64,000 bases of DNA from Icerya purchasi (Eukaryota > Arthropoda > Insecta > Hemiptera > Monophlebidae), in assembly GCA_039619475.1 (NCBI GenBank), contig CM077115.1, positions 401,856,557 to 401,920,556 on the forward strand, in the 5' to 3' direction. Below the pieces are notes generated by a model. That model did not search any database. It was not told the DNA's origin and was given only the letters and a program-made list of their open reading frames with translations. The translations under genes were made by a program, and so were the position numbers. Of the stretch, positions 41,501-45,420 are shown piece after piece; the stretch's first letter is position 1; each line of letters starts with the position of its first letter.

Positions 41501-42967
41501 ACGAATTTTGTGTTTTGTGATGCGATCATAAAAGAGGCACACCGACTACAGAACACGCACCAGCGGAATCCTTTTTCGCTGGAATACTCAAAATATAACT
41601 CTGTCTGTTTTGCACGGAATACCTGTATTCGTTTTGTCTCTTACAACACAAGCAACGCGTACTTTCGATTATCACTTCTATAGTCGTTAGGGTCGTTTTG
41701 AAAAAACTTGACCGAGACAACAGAACTTGTCAAAATGTATGATTTTTTCTTTTTTAATTTGTATGAAAATTATTTTTTACCCGGAATATTTGAATAATAA
41801 ATATACACACGCTTTGGATTATTTGGTCGCGTCTAGTTCAAAGAAAATTCTTTATCCTTACATGATATTTATATTCTTCTTCCGGATAACTCTACAAATC
41901 ATATGAATTTTTTCGCTCGAACGGTATTTGTCGATGGTTCGAAACATTCCATTCAAGTTTACATATCCTTTTTCTCCCCCCGGGGCAATATATACGTTCA
42001 ACGAATTTTATTTTATTTTATTTTTTTTAATGTTTTATTTGCCGAAATTATCTCTTACGGGGAATGGTAAGAAGGCTTATTTTTTCAAATTAAAACTCGA
42101 CATCTAATTATTATAGTTAGTTTTACATTGTTAAAAAATTATTTCTTCTTTCCGTATTTTTCCAATTCCGTTTCCATATCGATTCCTCCCAAATTTTGAA
42201 GCACACTCTTGCTCCCAGTAAATGTTCTATTTGTTCTTTCGTGTTGCTTCCATCGCTTTCCGGAGTTCCTCTTGCAGACATCATAATACCTTTCGAATAC
42301 TATTGAGATTTCCAACCTAGCCCATATGTAAGATTTTCACGCACATATATATAAGTACTTCAAAGTTGTAGGCTATTTAAGATTTTTCAATCTGCCAACC
42401 AAGGACCTCTCCGCCCAGAAACAATAGGAAAAAAAGTAAGTTAATTAGATCTCAGTTTGATCAGCAATTGCTAATATGAAAGAACCGATGATACAGAAAC
42501 AGCAGATTGGGATGGAAAAAAGTAAAATATATAAGAAGCACATTAAGAATCAGGAAGTATATTATTTAACAAATACAAATGAAGAATAGAGCATTTGAAG
42601 AAAACATGATCAGCATTATTGCAGACATTATTCATAAGTTGTGGAACGATGAAAAATCACGTTCCTCAGACCGTTTGAATGATTTTCTTTCCTTTTTTAA
42701 AGAATTTATTATTTTATATTAACTGATTTCGTACCGATTCACTTTTAAATGATATAAATCGAAACGGACATTTTTTAAAAATTCCATTGCGTACGAAGAT
42801 GTTTTTAGTTGCTTTTAAAAAATCCCTATTTTACACTAATATAGAGTTACGCTTTCGATAACTTCGATTCGATTATTATTAATGGTAAATAAATGAAAAA
42901 ATAAACCAAAACCGGAAAAATACTTACCGATCAATAAAGTAATATAACACTTGGCAAACGTCACCAT
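9..42967 (-). CDS. Mucin-like single-pass transmembrane protein, whole gene model (8 coding exons)
   Basis: Hand-assembled gene. Exons in order: 42967-42928, 21012-19636, 16240-14849, 12393-11406, 5806-5635, 2600-2484, 462-298 and tentatively 47-9. Their lengths sum to 4,290 nt (1,430 codons with stop). Every donor is GT and every acceptor AG, and the phases match at all junctions (1, 1, 1, 2, 0, 0, 0). The predicted protein has a signal peptide (about residues 1-25), a Ser/Thr/Asn/Asp/Glu-rich stalk to about residue 1230 with many N-glycosylation sequons and no cysteine, a compact domain with two cysteines (about 1231-1341), one membrane span (about 1342-1364) and a tail of about 65 residues. 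By architecture it should be a heavily glycosylated type I surface protein, an adhesion or barrier mucin or receptor. Function and orthologue are unknown; mucin-like is inferred from composition. Confidence 0.8.
298..462 (-). CDS. Exon 7: cytoplasmic tail
   Basis: 55 codons, phase 0 at both ends; acceptor TATCGTAG, donor GATCCG followed by GTAAGT. It begins with the stop-transfer sequence (MIRNRQKG), then an acidic Tyr-containing stretch (VSMDDYSLDNISVYNS), a basic cluster (ARRKSKLRASRRS) and YGNPAFEDP. NPAF (about residues 1411-1414) is an NPxF motif, a class that can bind PTB or endocytic adaptors. Three tyrosines lie in Ser/Asp-rich contexts. The unusually regular motif content compared with the stalk suggests this is the conserved signalling or sorting part. 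No named family is recognised. Confidence 0.8.
507..555. repeat. (TA)n microsatellite
   Basis: TA/CATA repeats in intron 6, just right of exon 7. Confidence 0.9.
650..1954 (+). mobile_element. mariner-type transposon, inactive
   Basis: A 1,305-bp element with inverted terminal repeats (28 of 30 bases identical, beginning CGA.G.TGGTTCAAATA). TA target duplications flank it at 648-649 and 1955-1956. Length and ends are those of a full-length mariner (Tc1/mariner superfamily). The well-matched ends suggest a fairly recent insertion. It lies in intron 6 of the minus-strand gene, in the opposite orientation. Confidence 0.95.
804..1881 (+). pseudogene. mariner transposase, frameshifted
   Basis: Two overlapping frames make up the transposase. 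The first (from the ATG at 804) carries the N-terminal helix-turn-helix region (SKTQVYEWCSAFRKGRE), the WVPRLL linker and the first catalytic Asp in TTDETW. A +1 frame change and a TGA near 1350-1370, next to an A6 run after MEWRK, break it. The second frame continues from before 1408 with VFWDMKGVI, the second Asp in LLQDNARPHTA, YSPDL and the third Asp in CDYYLF, then the C-terminal KRW-like region. Spacing between the second and third Asp is 35 residues, one more than the usual mariner D34D. Not functional as it stands. Confidence 0.9.
2484..2600 (-). CDS. Exon 6: transmembrane segment
   Basis: 39 codons, phase 0 at both ends. The acceptor is TTTGTGCCTAG and the donor CTAATT followed by GTACGT. 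It encodes a short hydrophilic linker (IHKITFHGDSRLSDETRN) followed by about 21 hydrophobic residues (IAVVGVACIVILSFAMIFFL). The next exon begins CMIRNRQK, giving the basic stop-transfer sequence expected on the cytoplasmic side, so the topology is type I. The exon is too short to appear as an open reading frame. Confidence 0.85.
2690..2862 (+). mobile_element. LINE 3' tail
   Basis: GTGGTCATAGCCGAAAGGCA followed by (TAA)n-like repeats at about 2836-2862. The AGCCGAAAGGC hairpin followed by TAA repeats is the usual look of a LINE 3' UTR end. No coding part left. Confidence 0.4.
2863..3426. other. Intron 5 sequence, no feature
   Basis: AT-rich intron of the minus-strand gene. I see no gene or recognisable repeat. 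Confidence 0.6.
3427..3779 (+). repeat. Interspersed repeat, plus copy
   Basis: Begins TTAATTACAACATAATTCTT. It carries tandem variants of a unit like ATGTCCCAATTTTATGTAAC, then a body (GATTATGTTATTTTTGTGTG, GATGCCAGTAAGAATTACG, AAAGAGACAGAAATG), and ends with the hairpin GGCCAAAATGGCC and GAGTT next to an (AT)n run. The same sequence order is found reversed at 62061-62373. No coding. Confidence 0.85.
3778..3818. repeat. (AT)n microsatellite
   Basis: AT run directly after the interspersed repeat at 3427-3779. Confidence 0.9.
4430..4980 (+). mobile_element. Degraded non-LTR reverse transcriptase fragment
   Basis: From 4470 the plus strand reads EFEITEKYYTSNYLKPNPNK, then TEFHLRNKGCEILSVKW, NSKYSDTKLGRTLTCKEYC, NRLPLRKLLGSSFDEDPNVL, LTLYYSAGEYTNAV and VDVALNGING. 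These match, in order, the LKPNPSKT...FHL, YLGVTLDRTLT and ALCYSAAEYA boxes of a jockey/CR1-like RT thumb region. Several stops and small indels. In intron 5. Confidence 0.7.
4985..5300 (+). mobile_element. Possible fragment of second LINE type
   Basis: A weak frame (KKFFLKTANVLTQTPEITGM, then WKGKLKKIYCENN) resembles the FW..I segment upstream of the RT in the LINE type seen at 51040-52067. It is interrupted by a (CA)n(TA)n microsatellite. Low confidence. Confidence 0.3.
5167..5202. repeat. (CA)n(TA)n microsatellite
   Basis: About nine CA units followed by about nine TA units. Confidence 0.9.
5635..5806 (-). CDS. Exon 5: membrane-proximal folded domain, second half
   Basis: 172 nt: one base completing the Lys codon split from exon 4, then 57 codons. 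The acceptor is ATAATGTGTAG and the donor ACCG followed by GTAAAT. The product (SFSPEQIIMVVDPNQC... to ...DEVNVTLP) has hydrophobic strands, a cysteine at about residue 1282 and a predicted helix (AVLAELKKIL). With the end of exon 4 the order looks like strand-helix-strand-strand-helix-strand, as in SEA-type membrane-proximal domains. That is an inference from pattern only; no SEA cleavage motif (GS[VIA]) is seen. The two cysteines may pair. Confidence 0.85.
5810..7675. other. Intron 4, left part, no feature
   Basis: AT-rich. Short frames at 6142-6411 and 6502-6705 are low-complexity (Lys- or Phe-rich) and not recognisable as genes. There is an A-rich stretch around 6540-6720 and a T-run near 7012. 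Confidence 0.5.
7676..8140 (-). mobile_element. LINE 3' end with zinc-knuckle segment
   Basis: The minus strand reads NLCECGYIGSLEHLVWQCEL, then YNQVRKDLMQAILLIY, the C-x-C...H....C segment at the C-terminus of R1/jockey-type LINE proteins. About 170 bp of 3' UTR and an A-run (about 7690-7677) follow. Frameshifted upstream. In intron 4. Confidence 0.65.
8425..8508 (+). tRNA. tRNA-Leu (anticodon UAA)
   Basis: Complete 84-nt cloverleaf. The acceptor stem pairs GTCAGGT with ACCTGAC, followed by discriminator A. Box A is TGGCCGAGCGG and box B GGTTCGAATCC. The anticodon arm is CCAGA-TTTAAGC-TCTGG, giving anticodon TAA, and a long variable arm (TTCCCCAACGGGAGC) is typical of class II tRNA-Leu. No intron. 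TATATAAGTA lies about 24 bp upstream and a T5 run starts 3 nt after the gene, fitting a pol III terminator. It sits inside intron 4 of the minus-strand gene, in the opposite orientation. All stems pair, so it is probably functional. It decodes UUA, a common codon in AT-rich genomes. Confidence 0.97.
8511..8515 (+). terminator. Pol III terminator of tRNA-Leu
   Basis: T5 immediately after the tRNA 3' end, with a second longer T-run about 4 nt later that would act as a backup. Confidence 0.75.
8516..11087. other. Intron 4, right part, no feature
   Basis: Very AT-rich DNA between the tRNA gene and the inverted repeat. 10190-10400 is somewhat more complex but shows no coding or repeat signature. 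Confidence 0.5.
9001..9070. repeat. (TA/TG)n microsatellite
   Basis: Interrupted TA and TATG repeats in intron 4. Confidence 0.85.
11088..11356. repeat. Long inverted repeat (hairpin / MITE-like)
   Basis: Outer arms of 26 bp (11088-11113 and 11331-11356; GCAGAAAATATAATTGGCGA...) are perfectly complementary. Imperfect pairing continues inward for about 100 bp through CCGGTTAAA, the A-run/T-run blocks and GATGAAAAATT. The centre is near 11215-11225. AATTGGCGGTATCAG just right of the right arm (11371-11385) repeats part of the arm again. It lies in intron 4, 50 bp from the exon 4 donor at 11406. Confidence 0.9.
11406..12393 (-). CDS. Exon 4: Thr/Ser-rich mucin-like stalk and start of membrane-proximal domain
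   Basis: About 329 residues (937-1265). The acceptor is TTTCTTTCGCAG (phase 1) and the donor AA followed by GTAAGT (phase 2). It begins DLSDEVVDEKLHIQNNEDA, upstream of the first in-frame GTG or ATG, so a plain ORF call truncates it. The middle is the most mucin-like part of the gene, with runs such as TTTSTSTVP and SSSSSSAS and sequons NTS, NSS, NES and NKT. The last 35 residues change character: a hydrophobic strand (YFDIVF) and an amphipathic helix with the first ectodomain cysteine (KHLC, about residue 1246) start a folded domain completed by exon 5. Confidence 0.85.
12475..12508 (+). repeat. 17-bp tandem duplication
   Basis: TTCGATGATGCTCTTTA occurs twice head to tail in intron 3, 82 bp from the exon 4 acceptor. 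Confidence 0.95.
12509..13629. other. Intron 3, left part, no feature
   Basis: AT-rich intron DNA. Short frames around 13198-13537 overlap each other on both strands and show no family signature; the minus-strand one is dominated by an Asn run. Confidence 0.5.
13630..14160 (+). mobile_element. Old LINE fragment with RNase H end
   Basis: RTAHVGVPPGNELTGQL at about 13636-13690 matches the final RNase H motif (AHVGIPGNE.AD.L). The following sequence is decayed but keeps RKDFSALN at about 13835 and SDPSTLHLVLL near 13980. In intron 3. Stops are frequent. Confidence 0.5.
14161..14848. other. Intron 3, right part, no feature
   Basis: AT-rich. It includes the read-through of the exon 3 frame past its donor (14640-14848), which encodes hydrophobic, non-conserved sequence. 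Confidence 0.5.
14849..16240 (-). CDS. Exon 3: Ser/Thr/Asn-rich stalk with poly-Asn tract
   Basis: 464 codons (residues about 473-936). The acceptor is TTTTTTTTTCCAG and the donor TTCCG followed by GTAAGT. Both ends are phase 1, so the exon is symmetric like exon 2. The protein is rich in Ser, Thr, Asn, Asp and Glu with many N-X-S/T sequons (NNTAS, NGSS, NQSL, NETT, NSSS) and no cysteine. Near the middle is an Asn/Ser tract encoded by an (AAT)n-type microsatellite. The open frame runs on past the donor for about 70 codons of hydrophobic, intron-like sequence, which is not part of the protein. No conserved domain is recognised. It should be an extended, glycosylated spacer. Confidence 0.85.
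15755..15852 (-). repeat. Coding trinucleotide repeat (poly-Asn/Ser)
   Basis: On the minus strand the run is mostly AAT codons interrupted by AGT or AAC-like units, reading as Asn blocks separated by Ser. It lies inside exon 3. AAT-dominated purity suggests slippage and length polymorphism, with no frameshift because the unit is three bases. Confidence 0.9.
16241..19635. other. Intron 2
   Basis: 3.4 kb intron of the minus-strand gene. Apart from the tentative LINE tail at 17700-17770 I see no gene. The stretch 17200-17250 (GTGTGACGGGCCTAGC, then TGCGTCACTG) looks repetitive in style but I could not find a partner. Confidence 0.5.
17700..17770 (-). mobile_element. Possible LINE 3' tail
   Basis: The minus strand reads ATAGCCGAAAAGGCTAGTCT, then a GATGAAAAAAAGG-type A-rich end, similar to the hairpin-bearing tail at 2690-2862. 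Short, so tentative. Confidence 0.25.
19636..21012 (-). CDS. Exon 2: end of signal peptide and first part of Ser/Thr-rich stalk
   Basis: Encodes about 459 residues (14-472 of the model). The acceptor is a pyrimidine-rich tract ending TTTTAG; the donor is GAACG followed by GTACGT. Both ends are phase 1, so the exon could be skipped without a frameshift. It opens with the hydrophobic end of the signal peptide (GLLLQSYLVHYGEG), then acidic and Ser/Thr-rich low-complexity sequence with sequons such as NST, NAS and NIT. A more basic, proline-rich second half contains dibasic pairs (KRR, RRK, SRRP). No cysteine is visible after the signal peptide and no known domain is recognised. An in-exon ATG at 21022-21020 could serve as an alternative start without exon 1, but the acceptor and phase match favour the spliced form. 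A long plus-strand frame over 20346-20984 is a shadow of this exon. Confidence 0.85.
21535..21811 (+). mobile_element. LINE 3' end with C2H2-like finger and (GAT)n tail
   Basis: ITCQLCDFTTAHRIGLVSHM then RYKHRS and a stop at about 21675-21755: a C..C...IGL.SH..H finger found at the very C-terminus of several LINE ORF2 proteins. The tail ACTCGGATTCGAGTGAGATT then (GAT)n fits. 5' truncated. In intron 1, about 520 bp right of exon 2. Confidence 0.65.
21818..21842. repeat. (TA)n microsatellite
   Basis: TA run following the (GAT)n LINE tail. Confidence 0.9.
21843..23865. other. Intron 1 sequence, no gene
   Basis: AT-rich. 23090-23150 is weakly similar to 62620-62690 (AAGGAAACACTTCCAGAAGC against GAACACCCTTCCCTAGACTT), suggesting a small dispersed repeat. 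Nothing else recognised. Confidence 0.45.
23030..23058. repeat. (AT)n microsatellite
   Basis: Pure AT run in intron 1. Confidence 0.9.
23866..24840 (-). mobile_element. LINE 3' fragment
   Basis: On the minus strand at about 24540-24400: SEHGAIGEYLHRFKL, then NNPNCCKYCKKNVLDD, the GHG.FGEYLHRF..C..C segment of LINE ORF2 C-termini. About 500 bp of AT-rich 3' sequence follows, ending CCGAAATGGGGAACTC and an A-run at 23887-23868. In intron 1. Confidence 0.65.
25205..25539 (+). mobile_element. Possible old LINE fragment
   Basis: The stretch at 25225-25330 (CTCGTAATGATTTTTCTGTT and onward) resembles 13830-13930 in the same orientation, suggesting two relics of one LINE. No open frame. Confidence 0.3.
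25540..26140 (-). mobile_element. LINE (main family), degraded RNase H end and C-terminus
   Basis: On the minus strand RIEGNDLVDQLA at about 26105-26135 matches the final RNase H motif. PTPYSAAFILPFLSFSVISA and FDRVKIEL near 25600-25700 match the family C-terminus. Many stops between them. Confidence 0.6.
26141..27849. other. Intron 1 sequence, no gene
   Basis: AT-rich with the long TA tract at 26441-26490. No coding or RNA signature seen. Confidence 0.5.
26441..26490. repeat. (TA)n microsatellite
   Basis: About 25 TA units with one CA interruption; the longest TA tract of the window. Confidence 0.95.
27850..27996 (+). mobile_element. tRNA-derived SINE
   Basis: Box A TGGCGTAGTTG (27860-27870) and box B GGTTCGAATTT (27904-27914) sit in a tRNA-like head. 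An unrelated body of about 60 bp and an A-run of 23 (27974-27996) follow. The cloverleaf stems no longer pair, so it is not a tRNA gene. In intron 1. Confidence 0.7.
28484..28850 (-). mobile_element. Jockey-clade LINE C-terminal fragment
   Basis: The minus-strand frame 28839-28612 reads LGIEYVTDVIKAHARRHAER and LESHPNKLAAGLLHTVSDMR, ending RLKRKKPP. This is the typical DLGI..V...I......L..HPN.LA..LL end of jockey-type RTs. A short 3' UTR and an A-rich end at 28494-28484 follow. No stop within the frame. Confidence 0.8.
28851..31165. other. Intron 1 sequence, no gene
   Basis: AT-rich with T-runs near 28870 and 28940 and a G-rich run at 29211-29225. Frames at 29346-29779 overlap on one strand without recognisable motifs. 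Confidence 0.45.
31119..31136. repeat. (AC)n microsatellite
   Basis: Nine AC units just left of the deleted mariner. Confidence 0.9.
31166..31890 (-). mobile_element. mariner derivative with internal deletion
   Basis: 725-bp element with inverted ends matching at 23 of 24 bases (TGGTGTGTCCAGAAAGT.ATG). A TA follows at 31891-31892; the left flank reads CA, probably a mutated TA. On the minus strand the transposase N-terminus starts at an ATG at 31705 (MADSMEQRWAIKFCTKL) and runs to the VTRWVKKFKDGQEV region. It then jumps to the C-terminal region (CFKSIEVIQADLKTALGEVP, then NRWKKCVDANGAYFEE). The catalytic DDD core is missing and stops are present. This is a different mariner lineage from 650-1954. 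It could move only with transposase supplied elsewhere. Confidence 0.9.
31891..34319. other. Intron 1 sequence, no gene
   Basis: AT-rich. It contains the tentative hAT-like MITE at 32546-32869; otherwise nothing recognised. Confidence 0.45.
32546..32869. repeat. hAT-like MITE (tentative)
   Basis: The ends (CAAAGTTGAGCGAAATCGAT on the left; CTAGAGTTGGGTATTTTGTA read from the right) resemble the CAGAGTTGGGTA-type termini of hAT elements. Inside are repeated TAATCGATTAC-like motifs in both orientations. The body is very AT-rich, with no coding and no clear 8-bp target duplication. Confidence 0.4.
34320..34551 (-). mobile_element. LINE (main family), older C-terminal fragment
   Basis: The minus-strand frame 34550-34329 reads LCSNHVLFEFFFSAERLVFY and then VSAIGSFIL, the zinc-knuckle-like CxxxHxxFE segment and C-terminal helix of the same LINE family. 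It lies directly beyond the A-tail of the copy at 34566-37030, as if the younger copy had inserted next to or into it. Confidence 0.65.
34566..37030 (-). mobile_element. LINE (main family), long degraded copy with RT and C-terminal parts
   Basis: The minus strand is pyrimidine-rich throughout. From its 5' side it shows weak reverse-transcriptase motifs around 36450-36700 (VFYDSV, then PLGLTLFNIYP, matching the conserved P.G....LFNIY box). Next comes much decayed sequence, then a nearly intact C-terminal frame at 35128-34640 containing ITKLSRLRFSHSLLPSS, CDANHVLFECSGLFRERE and LGLPAPFNASYVLSLP. An A-run (34564-34552 on the minus strand) ends it, preceded by a short tail (TGCTGGGCTAATGCTCTTTG). 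Multiple stops. It may be two overlapping copies rather than one. Confidence 0.7.
37031..39816. other. Intron 1 sequence, no gene
   Basis: Mixed DNA with the (TAAA)n repeat. The frame at 37187-37597 has no family signature. 39063-39450 is more GC-balanced and includes a transposon-like GCGGGAACCACACGAAACTA, but no partner end was found. Confidence 0.4.
38473..38521. repeat. (TAAA)n microsatellite
   Basis: About ten TAAA units ending in CAAA variants. Confidence 0.95.
39817..41333 (+). mobile_element. Harbinger/PIF-like DNA transposon, no transposase seen
   Basis: 1,517-bp element. Its ends are inverted repeats (AGCGGAGCGCACACCG against AGCGAAGAGCACACCG, 14 of 16), followed by longer partial similarity. 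Perfect TTA duplications flank it at 39814-39816 and 41334-41336. The motif CACACCGATGCGAA recurs near the right end (about 41210-41233), a subterminal repeat. A 3-bp TWA-type target duplication together with a MADF/Myb-like protein are hallmarks of PIF/Harbinger elements. No DDE transposase frame is recognisable, so it is non-autonomous or carries only the DNA-binding gene. It is distinctly GC-rich compared with the flanks. Confidence 0.75.
40032..40184 (+). CDS. MADF-domain protein, first exon
   Basis: Starts at an ATG and reads MFQTEKLIKAVKKHQILFDL and then LSHESYKNPHAMDRVWNDIG, the start of a MADF (Myb/SANT-like) domain: LI..V, LFD, the Y+N turn and the conserved W..I. It lacks the later W+.LR part. 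GTATAT at about 40175-40180 is a possible donor, and AATGCAG at about 40410 a possible acceptor followed by a frame with KSLYEDIVSR, which could be the end of the domain. As written without splicing the frame ends at 40184. Within the Harbinger-like element this is expected to be the accessory DNA-binding protein. It has no stops before the possible splice site. Confidence 0.6.
   Translation: MFQTEKLIKAVKKHQILFDLSHESYKNPHAMDRVWNDIGRELNENGCIGI
41334..42389. other. Intron 1 sequence, no gene
   Basis: Moderate-complexity DNA right of the Harbinger-like element. No coding signature. Confidence 0.45.
42390..42680 (-). mobile_element. LINE (main family), short 3' fragment
   Basis: The minus strand reads ICNNADHVFFKCSILH, then ASYIFYFFPSQSAVSVSSVL, matching the CDANHxxFEC and SYVLSFPS segments of the family. 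The family tail (GTTTCTGGGCGGAGAGGTCC) follows. It lies just left of exon 1 of the main gene, within intron 1. Confidence 0.65.
42928..42967 (-). CDS. Exon 1: start codon and first half of signal peptide
   Basis: On the minus strand an ATG is followed by 13 codons (MVTFAKCYITLLI) and one base of a Gly codon, then a canonical donor GTAAGT. The phase-1 end joins the TTTTAG acceptor of exon 2 at 21012. The junction gives ...TLLIGLLLQSYLVHYGEG, a well-formed hydrophobic signal peptide that neither exon makes well alone. An in-frame TAG lies immediately before the ATG, so translation in this frame cannot start further upstream. The exon is too short to be found as an open reading frame. The main uncertainty is the 21.9-kb intron. 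Confidence 0.75.
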
Positions 42968-43053
42968 CTAGACGGGACTGTTTCGCATATGCAGCTTATA
43001 TTTCGTACGATGTTCAAGTGCCTTGAAATGCCTCGTCGTTATGTTCATTATAT
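42968..43053 (-). promoter_or_regulatory. 5' leader with in-frame upstream ORF abutting the start codon
   Basis: On the minus strand a possible acceptor (CTGATTTATTTAG) is followed by an 86-nt leader. It holds an upstream ATG at 43048-43046 and a 26-codon ORF ending in TAG at 42970-42968, directly next to the main ATG and in the same frame. If present in the mRNA it should lower or condition translation of the main ORF by termination-reinitiation. It depends on the leader being spliced as proposed. Confidence 0.45.
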
Positions 43054-43321
43054 CTAAATAAATCAGAAAATCATAGTGTAACAGTTTATAAATTTATAAA
43101 AATCGAAACTAAGAAACCTTTTTCCACTAAAATACCTAAATTTCTAATGTCCGTTATTTTTTGTCTATCGAGGTAACCCCCCTAGGGTCACTTTCGGTAT
43201 ACGCGCAACGGTTTGAACACGTTGGTTAGCGCGCTGTATTTTGCACACGAGCACAGCCCTAACGGTAGAAATCATTAATCAAAAACTATCGCGATTTTAG
43301 TTAAACCGATCGCCTCCTTAC
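43054..43321 (-). other. Possible 5'-UTR intron
   Basis: A strong donor (TTTCAG followed by GTAAGG) at 43322/43321 faces the TTTATTTAG acceptor at 43055-43054, a 268-bp intron. This would place a non-coding first exon just right of 43322, with an AT-rich TTTATAG sequence about 60 bp further upstream. Plausible from the sites alone; no transcript evidence. Confidence 0.4.
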
Positions 43322-43322
43322 C

Positions 43323-45173
43323 TGAAACTAGCGGCATAAAGACACTTTTAATTATAAGAAAACACCTTGCGTACACGCTATAAATTCAATTTAAAAAGCT
43401 ATTTAATGAATAATGATAAAATTATACAAGAAGACAAAATAACAAAAATCATAAAATATACCAGAAATTTTTTTTTTTTTTTTTCGATGAAATATCCACA
43501 CCCAGAAAAGGATATAAATTAATAAAAAAAAAAAAAAATTATCAAATAAATCGTTTTTTACGCAGTATATTTAATTTATTAAAAACTGACGCGAGTATTT
43601 TTACGTTTTCGGAATCTAAAAGAGACGTAAATAATTTATCTTCATCTAAGAAAGAAAAACAAAAAAAAAAAAGGTGTATTAAAAATTAACTTAAATGTGA
43701 TTTCAAAAAAAGTAAAATAAAAAGGCAGTGATATAACTCTATGCGTAAAAATATTCATGATAAATGAGTAATACGATTGAATTAGGTAAAGACGAATTTT
43801 TCGTCGTTGAGAATTCTCGGGAAGCACAATTTTAGAAAAAGAAAATCAAAAGAATGCGATATTGTCTGAAATAATTTAGGTTTCCTATTGCAAAATACAA
43901 ATTTTTATTAATACACACTATATCCTTTTTGTGTTTTCTAGTATTAAAGATCGAAAGATATCATTCTCCCAAAGAAAATAATACCGGCGTATTTTATTTT
44001 TAACCACTATGTTTATAATTTTATTAAAATACGCTACGCTATTTAATAAATCCTTCACCTTATTCATTTATTTTGAGAAAATTCAAAAAATGTTTTATCG
44101 TTCAAATGTTACAGACTAAGAATTAAAACATTTTGTTTGCTATTCCGGATGAAAAGAGAGTATCGATGGATTTCATTCGTCCGTTCGAAAATTAAACAAT
44201 ATTATTCGCAGAATGTTTTTATTTTTCAGAGATATACGGAATAAAAATAAAAAAAACACACACATTATATTCGATAATAAATAAAAAAATATTTCAACGC
44301 GCAACTCGAGATCTAAAAGAAGAATACGGAAATGCGTTTAAAATGAATGTCAACCAAGTGTTTGACCTTAGATTTTTAGAATAACGCTCGTAACCTTCGG
44401 CTTCGAGGTACCCGGCAACATTTTACCTTCGTTTGAAGATACTCTCTCTATACCGCGATAACGACGAAAAGCGAGAATATAAATTCAGACCGGGGCCTGT
44501 TTAACCGCTTCAATGGTGAAAGATATCAACTGAGGACAAGAAAGGTTTTTCCGGACAATAACGAAACTCGAAAGAATTCGCGAGAGGAGAATAAATAATG
44601 AGCTTCCAGACACGAAGCTGAAGGGGTGACAAAACAGATTAAAGCAAAATCGCAATAACAAAATAGACGCGCGCGCACGCACATACACGTGCGTCATTCT
44701 ATTTCATTTCAACTATAAATTTGGACAGGGCTGATACGAGCAACTTAAGACGGCTTAAAGGGTAAAGAGTTATACACGACACTTTGTCGACAAAACCCGG
44801 ATTTCCAAAAGTACACACGGCCCATGTCAGCGAGAAATATGTGACAACCGAGCAACTCCTTCACATGTCAGTTGAACAAGTTCGATAAACTGCTCATAAA
44901 CTACGCTGCGAAAGCAAATTTCGATCACAACTTTATTCGGCCGATTTATCGGAACGTCAATGGTCAAATTAATCACTGAAAGAAAAGTGGGACTGAGCCT
45001 AATCATCGAAATTCTGAACTTTACAGATCGATCGTGCAATTCCAGCATCCGTCAACCATTTCTTCTACAGCTTCTCCATCGTTCCAGCCTCGACAATTTG
45101 TTTCGTTTTTAAACAACGTTAGACGACGAAACCGTAATTAACCGAACGCACACGCCATCTCTTTCGGTGACAC
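43323..45173. other. Upstream region of the minus-strand gene
   Basis: AT-rich with A-runs near 43470-43540 and a more mixed part from 44330 on. It may contain the first non-coding exon and promoter. No coding frame supported. Confidence 0.4.
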
Positions 45174-45201
45174 TGAATTCAAGACACTTTCAAATTATAA
45201 A
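45174..45201 (-). promoter_or_regulatory. Candidate core promoter (TATA plus TCAGT initiator)
   Basis: The minus strand reads TTTATAATTT, and 25 bp downstream ATTCAGTGTC, matching the arthropod TCAGT initiator at typical TATA spacing. It sits beside the only CpG-rich stretch of the area (45130-45380). It could be a distal start for the minus-strand gene, 2 kb upstream of its start codon. The match is short, so chance is possible. Confidence 0.3.
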
Positions 45202-45420
45202 TGTAGACGCGGTACGCGCCGAAACCTGACTACTGCTAGCGCCATCCGTGTCAGCGCCGCCGGCCACACCTACAGCCTGATGAACGTTGGCAACGCGTTA
45301 CCGCAAAAGGTACAAAATATATACGGAAAAGACAGTACCGGTGACGAGTTGTTGCGTGTGCAGTGGGCCTTAGCGATCCGTGGAGAACTGGAGAGAAAGT
45401 AACAAACTATATTTGATCGT
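45202..45420 (+). promoter_or_regulatory. CpG-rich stretch, possible promoter region
   Basis: This stretch is markedly richer in GC and CpG than its surroundings (for example GCGCCGCCGGCC), with a plus-strand AATATATA at 45316-45323 and a run to AGAGAAAGTAAC that could be the end of a leader exon. I see no coding frame in it. Promoter function is inferred from composition only. Confidence 0.25.
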
